A stretch of 55,051 nt of DNA from Achromobacter sp. Bel (GCF_012928505.1 NZ_JABBJN010000038.1:1-55051); one strand, 5' to 3'; counted from the stretch's first letter, positions 21,033 through 29,463 are shown. The notes: generated from the letters alone by a model not told the origin. Translations and numbers: made by a program.

Positions 21033-21674
21033 TCAGCCGTTTTGCGGCGGCGCCGGGCGCGTCCCGCCCAGGCCGAGCTTTTCCATGGCCTCGCTGGCCT
21101 CGATGATCATCGCAGCCACTTCCGCCACGCTGACGCGCAAGCCTGTGGCGCGGGTGCGCATGTGCTCATAGGCCGCGCGTTCGTCCAGCCGCTGGTGGTC
21201 CATCAGCACCCGGATCGCCTTTTCGATGACGCGCCGCGCCTTGATGGTGTTTTCCAGCTTGTCGATCTTGACCTGCTGCCGGTTCTGGAACTGCTTGGCC
21301 GACCGCGCCAGCACCAGCGTGCTGAGGATGCCCGCCGAGCGGAACGGCCGCGTCAGCACCCCGTGGGCATTGGTCTTGAGCAATTGCTTGAGCGTGGTGG
21401 GCGTCTCGTACTCGGACAGCGCGATCAAGGTAGCCTCGACTTCGCTGGCCGACCAGGCGGAACTGTTCTGCACGCACTGCGATACCTGGAAGAAGATGAC
21501 ATCCGCGCCGGCCGGCGCGGCATCTGGAAACGGCCAGTGCAGGTGGATGCGGCAGCCGATGCGCTTGAGCTGCTCGACCAGCACGTCGCGGTCTTCGCCA
21601 GGCGGATACACCACCGCGACGGCCACGCTGCGCAAGTCCTCATAGAGGCGGCGGAGGCTATGGTCCATGCTCAT
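21033..21674 (-). CDS. amiR: AmiR-like ANTAR-domain transcription antiterminator
   Basis: 213-residue RNA-binding regulator. Residues 1-125 form a receiver-like fold with no phospho-acceptor Asp (VIFFQVSQC sits at that strand), as in AmiR, which is controlled by protein binding and not by phosphorylation. A coiled coil runs through residues 128-150, and the ANTAR domain is at about 145-205 (ARRVIEKAIRVLMDHQRLDE and AAYEHMRTRATGLRVSVAEV). The start overlaps the amiC stop by four bases, so sensor and regulator are coupled. Its expected RNA target is the hairpin-rich leader upstream of the amidase at 28435-28554. Confidence 0.92.
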   Translation of the reverse strand: MSMDHSLRRLYEDLRSVAVAVVYPPGEDRDVLVEQLKRIGCRIHLHWPFPDAAPAGADVIFFQVSQCVQNSSAWSASEVEATLIALSEYETPTTLKQLLKTNAHGVLTRPFRSAGILSTLVLARSAKQFQNRQQVKIDKLENTIKARRVIEKAIRVLMDHQRLDERAAYEHMRTRATGLRVSVAEVAAMIIEASEAMEKLGLGGTRPAPPQNG

Positions 21675-22834
21675 TTCAACCAGAATTCGTCCAGGCCGAA
21701 CGCCGTCAGATAGGGGTCCGGCTTCACCGGCTGGTCGCTTTCCCAGACGATATCGAACCGCCCGTCGGCCCGGCACACGCCGATGCGCGGCGTCAGCACG
21801 CAGTGGTTGTTTTCGGCCAGGATGGACATCCGCCCGTCCGGCGCGTCGAACTGGACCTGATGCACCGCCCGCACCAGCTTGCGGGTGTCCATGCTGCCCA
21901 CGCGCTGCAGCGCGCGCGCGAACAGGTGCACCTGGCTGTAGCACGTTTCGGCATAGACGCTGGCGGGCTGCTCGCCGAAGCGTTCGCGCCAGCGGGCCAG
22001 GAAATGCTGGTTGGCGGGCGTGTCAACGGTATTGAAATAGGTGGCGGCGGTGATGTGGCCCACGCAACGCTGCGCCCCGATTTCGGCCACTTCGGACTCG
22101 GCCATGGTCAGGCTGGCGATGGGGATGTGGGCGGTCTGCGCGCCCGCCTGCTGGCAGGCCTCGTGGTAGCGCTGGTAGAAGCGCTGCGCGTCCGCGCCGA
22201 TCAGCGTGGAGAACACCACGTCAGGCTGGATGCGCCGGATGTCCGCCACCACGTCGATGATGTCGCTTTCGTCGCACCCCAGCGGCAGATAGGTTTCGTC
22301 CAGGATCTCGCCGCCGTGCTCTTCGACGGTCTCGCGCATGATGCGGTTCGTTTCGCGCGGGTAGATGTAGTCCGCGCCCACCAGGAAGATGCGCGAGCCG
22401 CAGTTCTGGATGAGGTAGGCCGCCAGCTGCATGCTGCCCTGGTTGGGCGCCGCCCCGGTGTAGATGACGTTGGGCGAATACTCGAACCCCTCGTAGACCG
22501 AGCCGTACCAGAGCAGGGAGTTGCTGCGTTCAACGACGGGAAGCATCGCCTTGCGGCAATGCGAAGTGCAGCCCCCGAAAATGACGCTGACTTCGTCGTC
22601 CAGCAACAGGCGGGCCGCCAGGCGACGGTATTCCTCGGCGTCGCTGCCCGGGTCGTACACCACGGGTTCCAGCGGCCGGCCCAGCACGCCGCCCAAGGCG
22701 TTGATCTCCTCGACGGCCAGCACCGTCCCGAAGAAATGCTGCGATTCGGTGGTGCCCGTCACGCCGCTGCGCGAATACAGCACCCCGATACGCCACCCGG
22801 GCCGTTCCGCGTCCTGGTCCTGGAGCGAGGTCAT
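21671..22834 (-). CDS. amiC: AmiC-like ligand-sensing regulator (periplasmic-binding fold, cytoplasmic)
   Basis: 387 residues without a signal peptide, with the type I binding-protein fold and many stretches shared with Pseudomonas AmiC: CTSHCRKAMLPVVERSN, YEGFEYSPNVIYTGAAPNQG, ADYIYPRETNRIMRETV and PDVVFSTLIGADAQ. In Pseudomonas, AmiC holds AmiR inactive until a small amide binds. An AAGGA ribosome site precedes the ATG. The gene directly precedes amiR with a 4-base overlap. Ligand identity is unknown; binding-site residues differ enough from AmiC that acetamide should not be assumed. Confidence 0.92.
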   Translation of the reverse strand: MTSLQDQDAERPGWRIGVLYSRSGVTGTTESQHFFGTVLAVEEINALGGVLGRPLEPVVYDPGSDAEEYRRLAARLLLDDEVSVIFGGCTSHCRKAMLPVVERSNSLLWYGSVYEGFEYSPNVIYTGAAPNQGSMQLAAYLIQNCGSRIFLVGADYIYPRETNRIMRETVEEHGGEILDETYLPLGCDESDIIDVVADIRRIQPDVVFSTLIGADAQRFYQRYHEACQQAGAQTAHIPIASLTMAESEVAEIGAQRCVGHITAATYFNTVDTPANQHFLARWRERFGEQPASVYAETCYSQVHLFARALQRVGSMDTRKLVRAVHQVQFDAPDGRMSILAENNHCVLTPRIGVCRADGRFDIVWESDQPVKPDPYLTAFGLDEFWLK

Positions 22835-22895
22835 GATTGCGTCCTTATGCGTGAGTCGGGCATGCCGGCCAGCGTCGAAGCGGGAGCGGCAGCGT

Positions 22896-23609
22896 TCATA
22901 CCTTCAGATGGTCAATGATATGGCCGATGGCCTCGGGCGCGCCAGCTTCGCCCTCGTCCACGATCGCGCCCTGTTTCAGCACCAGATAACGGTCGGCCAC
23001 GTCCAGGGCGAACGCCACGTTCTGCTCGACGATGAGCATGGTCGTGCCGTGCCGCTCGCGCTCCCAGTTCAGGGCGCGGCCCAGACGTTCGATCACCGAG
23101 GGCTGCAGCCCTTCGGTGATTTCGTCCAGCAGCAGCAGCGCGGGCCGCTGCATCAGCCCGCGCGCCACCAGCAGCATCTTCTGCTCGCCGCCCGACAAGG
23201 TGCCGGCGTGCTGGCGCAGGCGCGTCGGGAACACCGGAAACAGTTCGGCGATATCGGCGAAGCGCTCGTCAAAGAGTTCATCACGCGGCAGGCCCAGGCG
23301 CAGGTTGTCGCGGATGCTCAAGTCGGGAAACAAGGGCTGTTCCTGCGCCGCATAGGCCACGCCACAGCGCGCGACTTCATGCGGGCGCAGTCGCGTGGCA
23401 TCGACCCCGCCCACGCTGACACGCCCGCGCAGCTTGGGCAGGTAGCCCATGACCGTCTTGAGCAGCGTGCTCTTTCCCATGCCGTTCTTGCCCAGCAGCG
23501 CCACGCAGGCGCCGCGCTCGATCGACAGCGACACCTCGTTCAACACCACCGAGCCCTTGTAGCCGCTGGACACACCGTCCAGGCCTAATGCCGGCGCACT
23601 ACCCGTCAT
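22896..23609 (-). CDS. ABC transporter ATP-binding protein, LivF/UrtE type
   Basis: 237-residue ATPase with Walker A GKNGMGKST, Q-loop AAQEQPLF, signature LSGGEQK, Walker B LLLLDEITEG and switch His replaced in the usual LivF manner (MLIVEQNVAFAL). This subfamily energises importers of branched-chain amino acids, urea and short amides. It overlaps the upstream permease-ATPase gene by four bases. Confidence 0.93.
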   Translation of the reverse strand: MTGSAPALGLDGVSSGYKGSVVLNEVSLSIERGACVALLGKNGMGKSTLLKTVMGYLPKLRGRVSVGGVDATRLRPHEVARCGVAYAAQEQPLFPDLSIRDNLRLGLPRDELFDERFADIAELFPVFPTRLRQHAGTLSGGEQKMLLVARGLMQRPALLLLDEITEGLQPSVIERLGRALNWERERHGTTMLIVEQNVAFALDVADRYLVLKQGAIVDEGEAGAPEAIGHIIDHLKV

Positions 23610-25423
23610 TGCCCTGCTCCTTGCGCAGCCTGCGCACTGCCCGCATAAATGGTGCGCACCAGTTCAGATTCCACGACATCGCGGAAACTGCCGTCCATGA
23701 CGATGCGGCCTTGGTGCAAGACGACGATCCGCGTCGCCACTTCCTTCACGAAATCCAGGTCGTGCTCCACCAGCAAGCAGCACAGGCCATACTTGTGCGC
23801 CAACGACGACAGCATCTGGCCGATCTGCGCGCGTTCGGCCTTGGAAAGCCCCGCCGTGGGTTCGTCCAGCAGGACGATGCGCGGTTCCAGCGCCAGTACC
23901 ATGGCCAGCTCCAGCGCTTGCTGCTGCCCGTGCGACAGGTCGCGGGCGACGCTGGCCAGGCATTGGTCCAGTCCGGTCACGCGCAAGACTTCCAGGGCGT
24001 AAGGCGGCAGGTCCAATGTGGGCGAACGCCGCCACCAGGACGGTTGCTCCTGCAGGGTCGTCGCGATGCGCAGGCTCTCGGCCACGGTCATCGTGTCGAA
24101 CACGTTGGCGTTCTGGAACTTTCGCCCCAGGCCATAGCGCACGCATTGCTCCGGCCCCTCGCGTAGCACCCGATGGCCGTACAGCTCCAGCTCGCCTTCG
24201 GACCGTTCGGCCCCGTCGGCGATGCAGCGCATCAACGTGGTCTTGCCCGCGCCATTGGGGCCGATCAGGCCCACCAGTTCGCCGCCCCGGGCCTGCAGGT
24301 CGATCCCTTCCAGCACTTTCAGGCTGCCAAAGCGCTTGGCCACGCCGGACAGCTTCAATGCCCACGACGCGCCACTGGCCGGTTGCGGCGGTCTGGCGCG
24401 CGCGCCAAGCGCCGGCACCGCGACCGGCGCGCCGCGCCGCAAAAAGGGCGCCGTCAACAGCGGCAACAGCCCGCGCGGCAGCAGCAGGATCACCAGGATG
24501 AACGTCACGCCCAGCAGCAATTGCCACAGGAACGGCATGTTCCCGCTCAGGTAGGAACCCGCCACATTGATGAGGATAGCCCCCAGCACCGGACCCCAGA
24601 TGGTGCCGCGTCCGCCCAGCGCCACCCAGATGATCAGTTCCGTGCCGAACACGAAGCCCGTCAGCTCCGGCGCCACCACCCCGCTGAACGCGCCATAGCC
24701 GAACCCCGCCAAGCTGGCCACCGCGCCGCACACCACCAGCAGCACGATGCGCCAATGGGCGGTGTTCAGCCCCAGATAGCTGCAACGCGACTCGTTGTCG
24801 CGCAGCGCCACCAGGATGCGGCCGCCGTCGCTGCGCATCACGACCCACGCCAGCAAAGCCACCACCGACAGGGACCCGGCCGCGATCACATACCAGGCCT
24901 CGAGCGACAGATCGAACGTCTCGTAGCCCGTCAGGCCCGACGACGACCCGGTGTAGGTGCCGCCGGCCAGCACCAACTGCATCAACACGATCGGCAGCAC
25001 CAGCGAGATGACCGTCGCGAAGAACGGCGACGCCCCCCGATAGAACGACAGCCAGCCCGTCGCCAGCGCCAGCAGCGCCGCCGCGCCCACCGCCGCCAAG
25101 GCAGCCAGCGCGGCGGTAGACGGCGAAAACCCGTAATGCGTGAAAGCCAGGCCCGCGGCGTAGGCGCCGACCCCGAAGAAGGCGGATTGGCCAAAAGTCA
25201 GATGGCCCGTGTAGCCCCACAGCACGTCCACTGTCACCGCCGCCATCGCGAAAAACAGCGCCTTGATCAGCACGTTAAGCAGATAGGTGTCGAACAGCCA
25301 GGGGCCGGCCACGGTCAGGATCAGGCACATGCCGGCCAACCACGCAAGCGCGTGGCCGCGCCGCCCGCGCCCCTCGGGCGCCGTGCCGGCCTCGCGCGGT
25401 TGTGCAAGCGAATGGTCAGTCAT
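23606..25423 (-). CDS. Fused ABC permease-ATPase, LivM-LivG/UrtC-UrtD type
   Basis: 605-residue natural fusion. Residues 1 to about 335 are a LivM/UrtC-like permease with about ten hydrophobic segments and the motif FGQSAFFGVGAYAAGLAF. After a Pro/Ala linker, residues about 355-590 are a LivG/UrtD-like ATPase with Walker A GPNGAGKTT, signature LSHGQQQ (the His variant common in UrtD) and Walker B IVLLDEPTAGLS. Fusion fixes the permease-ATPase ratio at one to one. It overlaps the LivH gene by eight bases and the LivF gene by four. The reading frame is continuous, so this is not a sequencing join. Confidence 0.93.
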   Translation of the reverse strand: MTDHSLAQPREAGTAPEGRGRRGHALAWLAGMCLILTVAGPWLFDTYLLNVLIKALFFAMAAVTVDVLWGYTGHLTFGQSAFFGVGAYAAGLAFTHYGFSPSTAALAALAAVGAAALLALATGWLSFYRGASPFFATVISLVLPIVLMQLVLAGGTYTGSSSGLTGYETFDLSLEAWYVIAAGSLSVVALLAWVVMRSDGGRILVALRDNESRCSYLGLNTAHWRIVLLVVCGAVASLAGFGYGAFSGVVAPELTGFVFGTELIIWVALGGRGTIWGPVLGAILINVAGSYLSGNMPFLWQLLLGVTFILVILLLPRGLLPLLTAPFLRRGAPVAVPALGARARPPQPASGASWALKLSGVAKRFGSLKVLEGIDLQARGGELVGLIGPNGAGKTTLMRCIADGAERSEGELELYGHRVLREGPEQCVRYGLGRKFQNANVFDTMTVAESLRIATTLQEQPSWWRRSPTLDLPPYALEVLRVTGLDQCLASVARDLSHGQQQALELAMVLALEPRIVLLDEPTAGLSKAERAQIGQMLSSLAHKYGLCCLLVEHDLDFVKEVATRIVVLHQGRIVMDGSFRDVVESELVRTIYAGSAQAAQGAGQ

Positions 25424-26249
25424 GGGCGAATCCTTGGGGACGCAGGCGCAGCGTCAGCGCGGCCAGTACGGCGATGGTGACGCCGCCCAGGATCGGGCTG
25501 ACGAAAATGCTCACCAGCACCTGGCAGGCGCCATAGACCAGGCAGGTCAGCAACAGCGCGGTGATCGAATGGCCCGACACCATGACCAGCATGAAGGCGC
25601 TGACCAGCCACGGCAGGCCCATATTGGGATCCACGCTGGACAACGGCGTGATCAGCGCGCCGGCCAGCGCGCCCAGCCCGGCGCCCAGGCCGAACGTCGT
25701 GAAGCGGATGCGTTCGGCGTTGATACCCAGGCCGCGCGCCAGGTCCTCGTTCATGATCACGGCGCGGGTCCGCACGCCGAAACGTGTGCCGTTCAGCAGC
25801 CAGGTCATGGCCGCATAGATCAGCAGCGCCCCGGGCACCAGGAACAGGCGGTATGCCGAATATTCCGTGCCCAGGAAAGACACGGCTCCCTGAATGGGCG
25901 AGTCCACGAATTGCACTTCGCGTCCGAAGGCCACCGTGATGAGCTGGCCAATCACGATGCCCAGTCCCCAGGTGGCCAGGATCGCGTCCAGCGGCCGCTT
26001 GTACAGCGGCTGCACGATCAGGCGCTCCACCCCCATGCCCACCAGCACGCCGACCGCCAGGGCGAACGGCAACGCTACCCAAGGATTCAAGCCCAACTGG
26101 GTCACCACCAGACTGGCGTAGCTTCCCAGCGTAAGAATTGCCCCATGCGCAAAATTGACGATCTTCATCACGCCGAAGATGATCATCAACCCCGACGTCA
26201 CGATGAAGAGCATGGCGGCCGTGCTCAAGATGTCCAGCAGCAAACCCAT
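25416..26249 (-). CDS. ABC transporter permease, LivH/UrtB type
   Basis: 277-residue integral membrane permease with about eight hydrophobic segments and the family motifs FGVMKIVNFAHGAILTLGSY and GLGINAERIRFTTFGLGAGL. It pairs with the LivM half of the downstream fusion. The ATG lies 55 bases after the binding-protein stop with a GGAGACC site. Confidence 0.92.
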   Translation of the reverse strand: MGLLLDILSTAAMLFIVTSGLMIIFGVMKIVNFAHGAILTLGSYASLVVTQLGLNPWVALPFALAVGVLVGMGVERLIVQPLYKRPLDAILATWGLGIVIGQLITVAFGREVQFVDSPIQGAVSFLGTEYSAYRLFLVPGALLIYAAMTWLLNGTRFGVRTRAVIMNEDLARGLGINAERIRFTTFGLGAGLGALAGALITPLSSVDPNMGLPWLVSAFMLVMVSGHSITALLLTCLVYGACQVLVSIFVSPILGGVTIAVLAALTLRLRPQGFAHD

Positions 26250-26304
26250 ATCGGTCTCCGGCGCCGCCGGACGGGCCGGCAGCGCTTGTCACGTTATTGC
26301 AGCG

Positions 26305-27474
26305 TCACTTCAAGTCCGGGCATTGCGCACCCGGGTCCACCTGGTCGAAGGTCTGCAGAATCTTGATGGAACCGTCTTGCTGCACCTGCCCCAAGCGCAT
26401 GGTCAGCGCGGCATGGCGTTGCCGATCCATCTTCACGGAGCCGCGGGGGCCGTCGAACGACACTTCACTCAGGGCTTGCACCACCTTCTGCGGATCCAGG
26501 CCGCCGGCCTTCTCAACCGCCGCCTTGTACAGGTAGAAAGCTTCGTACTGCGGGCCGGAGAATTCGTTCGCGGTCTTGGCGTCGTTGCCGAACTTCGCCT
26601 TCAGGCCGTCCAGGAACTTGCGGTTCTGCGGCGTGTCGATGCTGGTCAGATAAGACGCCGACATATACATGCCCACCGCCGTATCGCCCATCGTCTTGGC
26701 CGTGCCCTCGTCGATCGCCAGGTTACCGTAGGGCATCGACAGCCCCGCCGCCTTGATCTGCTTGGCCAGACTGACGTTCGGTCCGCCGCCCGCCGTCGAG
26801 CTGATCAGCGCGTCAGGGTTGGCCGAGCGGATCTTCGACACCACTGGCGTCCAGTCCGAGCCGTCGATGGGCAGGTATTCCTCACCCACGACGCGCCCGC
26901 CCTGCTTTTCGATGTATGCGCGCGTGAACTTCAGCATGCCGCGGCCGAAGGCGTAGTCGCTGCCGACCAGGAAAAAGGTCTTGGCTTTTCGCTCTTGCAT
27001 GAAGTGGTCCACCACCGGCGCGACCTGTTGCTCGGGCACCCAGCCGTTCACATGCATCCAGCGGTTGCACGAACGGCCTTCGTAGAACGAGGTGTAGATG
27101 TACGGCACCTTGCCGCGCGACACGATCGGCAGCGCCGCGTTGCGGGCCGCGCTGGTCTCCATCGCGATGATGGCGTCGACCTTCTTCTGGAAGACCAGGG
27201 TGTCGTAGGCCTTTTGGGCGCCGACGGCACCCGACGCGTCGTCGGCGATCTCCAGGACAATCTGGCGGCCCAGGATGCCGCCGGCCGCGTTGATCTCATC
27301 GGCCGCCAGCTGGGACGCCTGCACCACGCCGGGCGCGACGACGCTATTGGCGCCCGACAGGCCGACCGGTACGCCGATGCGCAAGGGCTCGGCGGCGTGC
27401 GCGCTGGCGGAGATGCCGGCCAGCAATGCGACGAACGAGAAGCGGATGCGGAAGCTGCTGAATAGGGGTTTCAT
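26305..27474 (-). CDS. ABC transporter substrate-binding protein, branched-chain amino acid/amide type
   Basis: 389-residue periplasmic binding protein with a cleavable Sec signal ending SASAHAAEPL. The type I fold begins LRIGVPVGLSGANSVVAPG and includes INAAGGILGRQIVLEIADDA and VGSDYAFGRGMLKFTRAYIE. It supplies the importer encoded by the next three genes. An AAGGAG site precedes the ATG, 22 bases after the amidase stop. Ligand cannot be told from sequence. Confidence 0.92.
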   Translation of the reverse strand: MKPLFSSFRIRFSFVALLAGISASAHAAEPLRIGVPVGLSGANSVVAPGVVQASQLAADEINAAGGILGRQIVLEIADDASGAVGAQKAYDTLVFQKKVDAIIAMETSAARNAALPIVSRGKVPYIYTSFYEGRSCNRWMHVNGWVPEQQVAPVVDHFMQERKAKTFFLVGSDYAFGRGMLKFTRAYIEKQGGRVVGEEYLPIDGSDWTPVVSKIRSANPDALISSTAGGGPNVSLAKQIKAAGLSMPYGNLAIDEGTAKTMGDTAVGMYMSASYLTSIDTPQNRKFLDGLKAKFGNDAKTANEFSGPQYEAFYLYKAAVEKAGGLDPQKVVQALSEVSFDGPRGSVKMDRQRHAALTMRLGQVQQDGSIKILQTFDQVDPGAQCPDLK

Positions 27475-27496
27475 GAGGTTGCTCCTTGGAAGTCGG

Positions 27497-28402
27497 CTAA
27501 ATGCCTGTCGCTTGACGTTGCCGCGGGGCGTCGCCCGCGCCCAGTTGCTCGTCGTAGAGATCGCAGCGCCTGTCGCGCAGCACGTGGTTGAAATCGTTCA
27601 ATTGGCGCGCCCGGCGCGACGCCTTCACGTCGATCGGCGCCAGCAATACCTCTTCCTGATCCACGCTGGCGGGGCCCGCAGCCGTCCAGCCTTGCGATCC
27701 CACGATCAGGCTGCGGCCCACGAACGGCTGGCCGCGTTCCGTGCCCACGCGGTCGGCGCACACGACCGTCAGGCCGTTGCTGTGTGCCCCCGCAATGGTC
27801 AGCGCATGGGCCATCACCGGCCCGTCAGGTGTCTGCCCCGGCATCGGCACCCAGTTGGTGGGCACCGCCACGATGTCCGCGCCGCGCACCGCCAGCACCC
27901 GGTAGACCTCGGGAAACCAGCCGTCATAGCAGATGGCCACGCCCAGGCGGCCCAGTTCGGTATGGAACACCGGCAGGCCCAGGTCCCCGGCTTCGAAATA
28001 CAGGTTTTCGTCGCCCCACAAATGCAGCTTGCGGTAGGTGCCGATGTAGCCGGCGGGGCCTGCGATCAGCGCGGCGTTGTACAGCCGGTCGCCGCAGCGC
28101 TCGGCGATGCCCGCCACCAGATAGATGCCCAGCCGCTGCGCCAGCGCGATCCAGGCCTGCGAACTGGGGCCGCCGGGCACGGCCTCGGCCAGCGCATAGG
28201 CCTCTTCGCGGCTCTCAAACACATAGCCCGTGTTGGCCAGTTCGGGCAGCACCACCAGCCGCGCACCTTGCGCGGCGGCCTGCTCCACCAGTTCGGCGGA
28301 GCGGGCGACATTGGCGGCGACTTCACCGATCACGGGAGCCATCTGCACACTGGCCACCCAGGTCGCCTGCTCCGGGGAATGTTGCGGGTCCGACGCTTGC
28401 AT
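27497..28402 (-). CDS. Nitrilase-superfamily carbon-nitrogen hydrolase (amidase)
   Basis: 301-residue cytoplasmic hydrolase with the Glu-Lys-Cys triad: Glu54 in LPELANTGY, Lys125 in YRKLHLWGDE and Cys158 in VAICYDGWFPE. Length and motifs suit the aliphatic/stereoselective amidase or carbamoylase branches more than true nitrilases. ATG 28402 has a strong GAGGGAG site; the frame stays open upstream through the leader but that stretch contains the terminator. As first gene of the operon, after an attenuator-like leader and with amiC-amiR behind it, it is the probable key catabolic enzyme. The substrate is an unidentified amide. Confidence 0.9.
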   Translation of the reverse strand: MQASDPQHSPEQATWVASVQMAPVIGEVAANVARSAELVEQAAAQGARLVVLPELANTGYVFESREEAYALAEAVPGGPSSQAWIALAQRLGIYLVAGIAERCGDRLYNAALIAGPAGYIGTYRKLHLWGDENLYFEAGDLGLPVFHTELGRLGVAICYDGWFPEVYRVLAVRGADIVAVPTNWVPMPGQTPDGPVMAHALTIAGAHSNGLTVVCADRVGTERGQPFVGRSLIVGSQGWTAAGPASVDQEEVLLAPIDVKASRRARQLNDFNHVLRDRRCDLYDEQLGAGDAPRQRQATGI

Positions 28403-28430
28403 GCGATCTCCCTCTTCGGAAATTGAAAAC

Positions 28431-28472
28431 GAAAAAGCCCCCGACCACGCATCGCGTGCAAGTCGGGGGCTT
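28431..28472 (-). terminator. Leader terminator (attenuator) before the amidase operon
   Basis: On the minus strand an 11-bp perfect stem (28472-28462 with 28445-28435) encloses a second 5-bp stem, and is followed by five Ts. It lies in the 5' leader, about 30 bases before the amidase start, so transcription must be read through for the operon to be made. This placement is typical of AmiR/ANTAR-controlled leaders. Confidence 0.88.
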
Positions 28473-28480
28473 CTATAGCC
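28468..28480 (-). promoter_or_regulatory. Candidate antiterminator hairpin
   Basis: Read on the minus strand GGCTATAGAAGCC forms a GGCT/AGCC stem with loop ATAGA. Its 3' arm uses the first bases of the terminator stem, so the two are mutually exclusive. The loop has A at position 1 and G at position 4, as in ANTAR target loops, but is five bases instead of six. Confidence 0.5.
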
Positions 28481-28495
28481 ATACTGAATGTTCAA

Positions 28496-28512
28496 GCAGC
28501 AATTATTGCTGC
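28496..28512 (-). promoter_or_regulatory. Leader hairpin, possible first ANTAR target stem
   Basis: GCAGCA and TGCTGC pair around a five-base loop, 15 bases upstream of the candidate antiterminator. Two small hairpins in a row is the usual ANTAR target layout, but this loop lacks G at position 4. Confidence 0.4.
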
Positions 28513-28533
28513 GGGGCACTGCATGCCTCGCCG

Positions 28534-28554
28534 GCAACTGCCAAAGCCAGTTGC
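28534..28554 (-). promoter_or_regulatory. Leader hairpin further upstream
   Basis: Perfect 7-bp stem GCAACTG / CAGTTGC with a seven-base loop in the amidase leader. Role unknown; it could be part of the antitermination target or a folding punctuation element. Confidence 0.4.
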
Positions 28555-28584
28555 GGGCCCCGTCAACGGGAGGGGAGGCATTCA

Positions 28585-28598
28585 GGTCAATCTTGACC
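28585..28598. promoter_or_regulatory. Inverted repeat near the putative amidase-operon start point
   Basis: GGTCAA-TC-TTGACC, a perfect 14-base repeat just after the predicted transcription start. It could be a repressor operator or a small RNA hairpin. Confidence 0.35.
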
Positions 28599-28606
28599 GT
28601 GGGCAG

Positions 28607-28636
28607 ATAATAGAGATCGCGCCGATCCCGGGACAA
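28607..28636 (-). promoter_or_regulatory. Candidate sigma-70 promoter of the amidase operon
   Basis: On the minus strand TTGTCC (28636-28631), an 18-base spacer and TATTAT (28612-28607). Transcription would begin near 28600 and give a leader of about 200 bases holding all the hairpins. Prediction by eye only. Confidence 0.35.
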
Positions 28637-28730
28637 TAAGTGCTTTCCCGGACGCTGAAACCGCATGCCGGCCTGTAGCAGCGAAGCGCCTTTCGCGGCG
28701 GGGCCATTGCCGCTGCGTCACTGCGACGCA

Positions 28731-28759
28731 TTGGGACCGTCAGTCAGGCTTGGCATAAT
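28731..28759 (+). promoter_or_regulatory. Candidate promoter of ubiC
   Basis: TTGGGA at 28731-28736, a 17-base spacer and CATAAT at 28754-28759. The start point would fall within a few bases of the ubiC ATG, implying a very short or absent leader. Confidence 0.35.
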
Positions 28760-28767
28760 ACGCAGCC

Positions 28768-29388
28768 ATGATGAAACCCGCAGCACATCACCCTCCCCTT
28801 GCCGCCGGCTGGCTCGCCGTCGCCCCGCCCGTCCTGTCGCCGGCCGTGCGCCACTGGCTGTTCCGCCCCGGCGCGCTGACCGCCGGCCTGCGCCAGGTCG
28901 GCCAGGTCCGCCTGCGCGTGCTGGCCGAATATGCCGATGGCGCCCCCCTGGATGAAGCCCGCGCAATGGGCATCGCGCCCGGCGCGCCCGTCTGGATCCG
29001 GGAAGTGCTGATGTCGGTGAACGGGGTGGACAGCGTGCCGGCTCGCAGCCTGACGCCCCTGGGCGCGTCGCATGGCGCCTGGCAAGGCATGCGACGCCTG
29101 CTGACGCGGCCGCTGGCCGATATGCTCTACCACGACAGCACCGTCATCCGCTCGCCGTTCGCCTGCCGCCGGCTGGCCTCGCCGGTGCCGTTCCTCGGCA
29201 CGGTGCGCGGCGTGCTGCCGGCCGAACACCGCGATCGCGATGCCGCCCGCGTCTGGGCGCGCCGGTCCGTTTTCTGGCGCCAAGGTCAGCCGCTGTTGGT
29301 GGCCGAGTGCTTTCTGCCGGGTTTCTGGGAACTGATCGCCGATCAGCCCGTACCGCCATTAGTCCCGCACCAGCGTACGCCGCGTTGA
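28768..29388 (+). CDS. ubiC: Chorismate pyruvate-lyase
   Basis: Splits chorismate into 4-hydroxybenzoate and pyruvate, the first step of ubiquinone synthesis. The 206-residue protein matches UbiC at VWIREVLM, the hydrophobic LADMLYHDSTVIRSPF region and the C-terminal ARRSVFWRQGQPLLVAECFL block. A second ATG follows immediately at 28771. It is divergent from the amidase operon; ubiA is not in the window. Confidence 0.85.
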   Translation: MMKPAAHHPPLAAGWLAVAPPVLSPAVRHWLFRPGALTAGLRQVGQVRLRVLAEYADGAPLDEARAMGIAPGAPVWIREVLMSVNGVDSVPARSLTPLGASHGAWQGMRRLLTRPLADMLYHDSTVIRSPFACRRLASPVPFLGTVRGVLPAEHRDRDAARVWARRSVFWRQGQPLLVAECFLPGFWELIADQPVPPLVPHQRTPR

Positions 29389-29463
29389 TGCGCTCGCGGG
29401 CGATGCCCACGAGATTCCAAAGGCGCCCGAGCCGCGCGGGGCCTCTTATGCCAGAATAAGGCA

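Noticed and set aside
28534..28554. Sigma-54 promoter (TGGC...TTGC on the minus strand) for the amidase operon
   Set aside because: The GG-to-GC spacing is off by one base and the match lies within a hairpin; a sigma-70 pair at 28607-28636 is better.
28403..28666. Amidase frame extended upstream
   Set aside because: The extra residues would be encoded by the terminator and hairpins, and ATG 28402 has a strong ribosome site.
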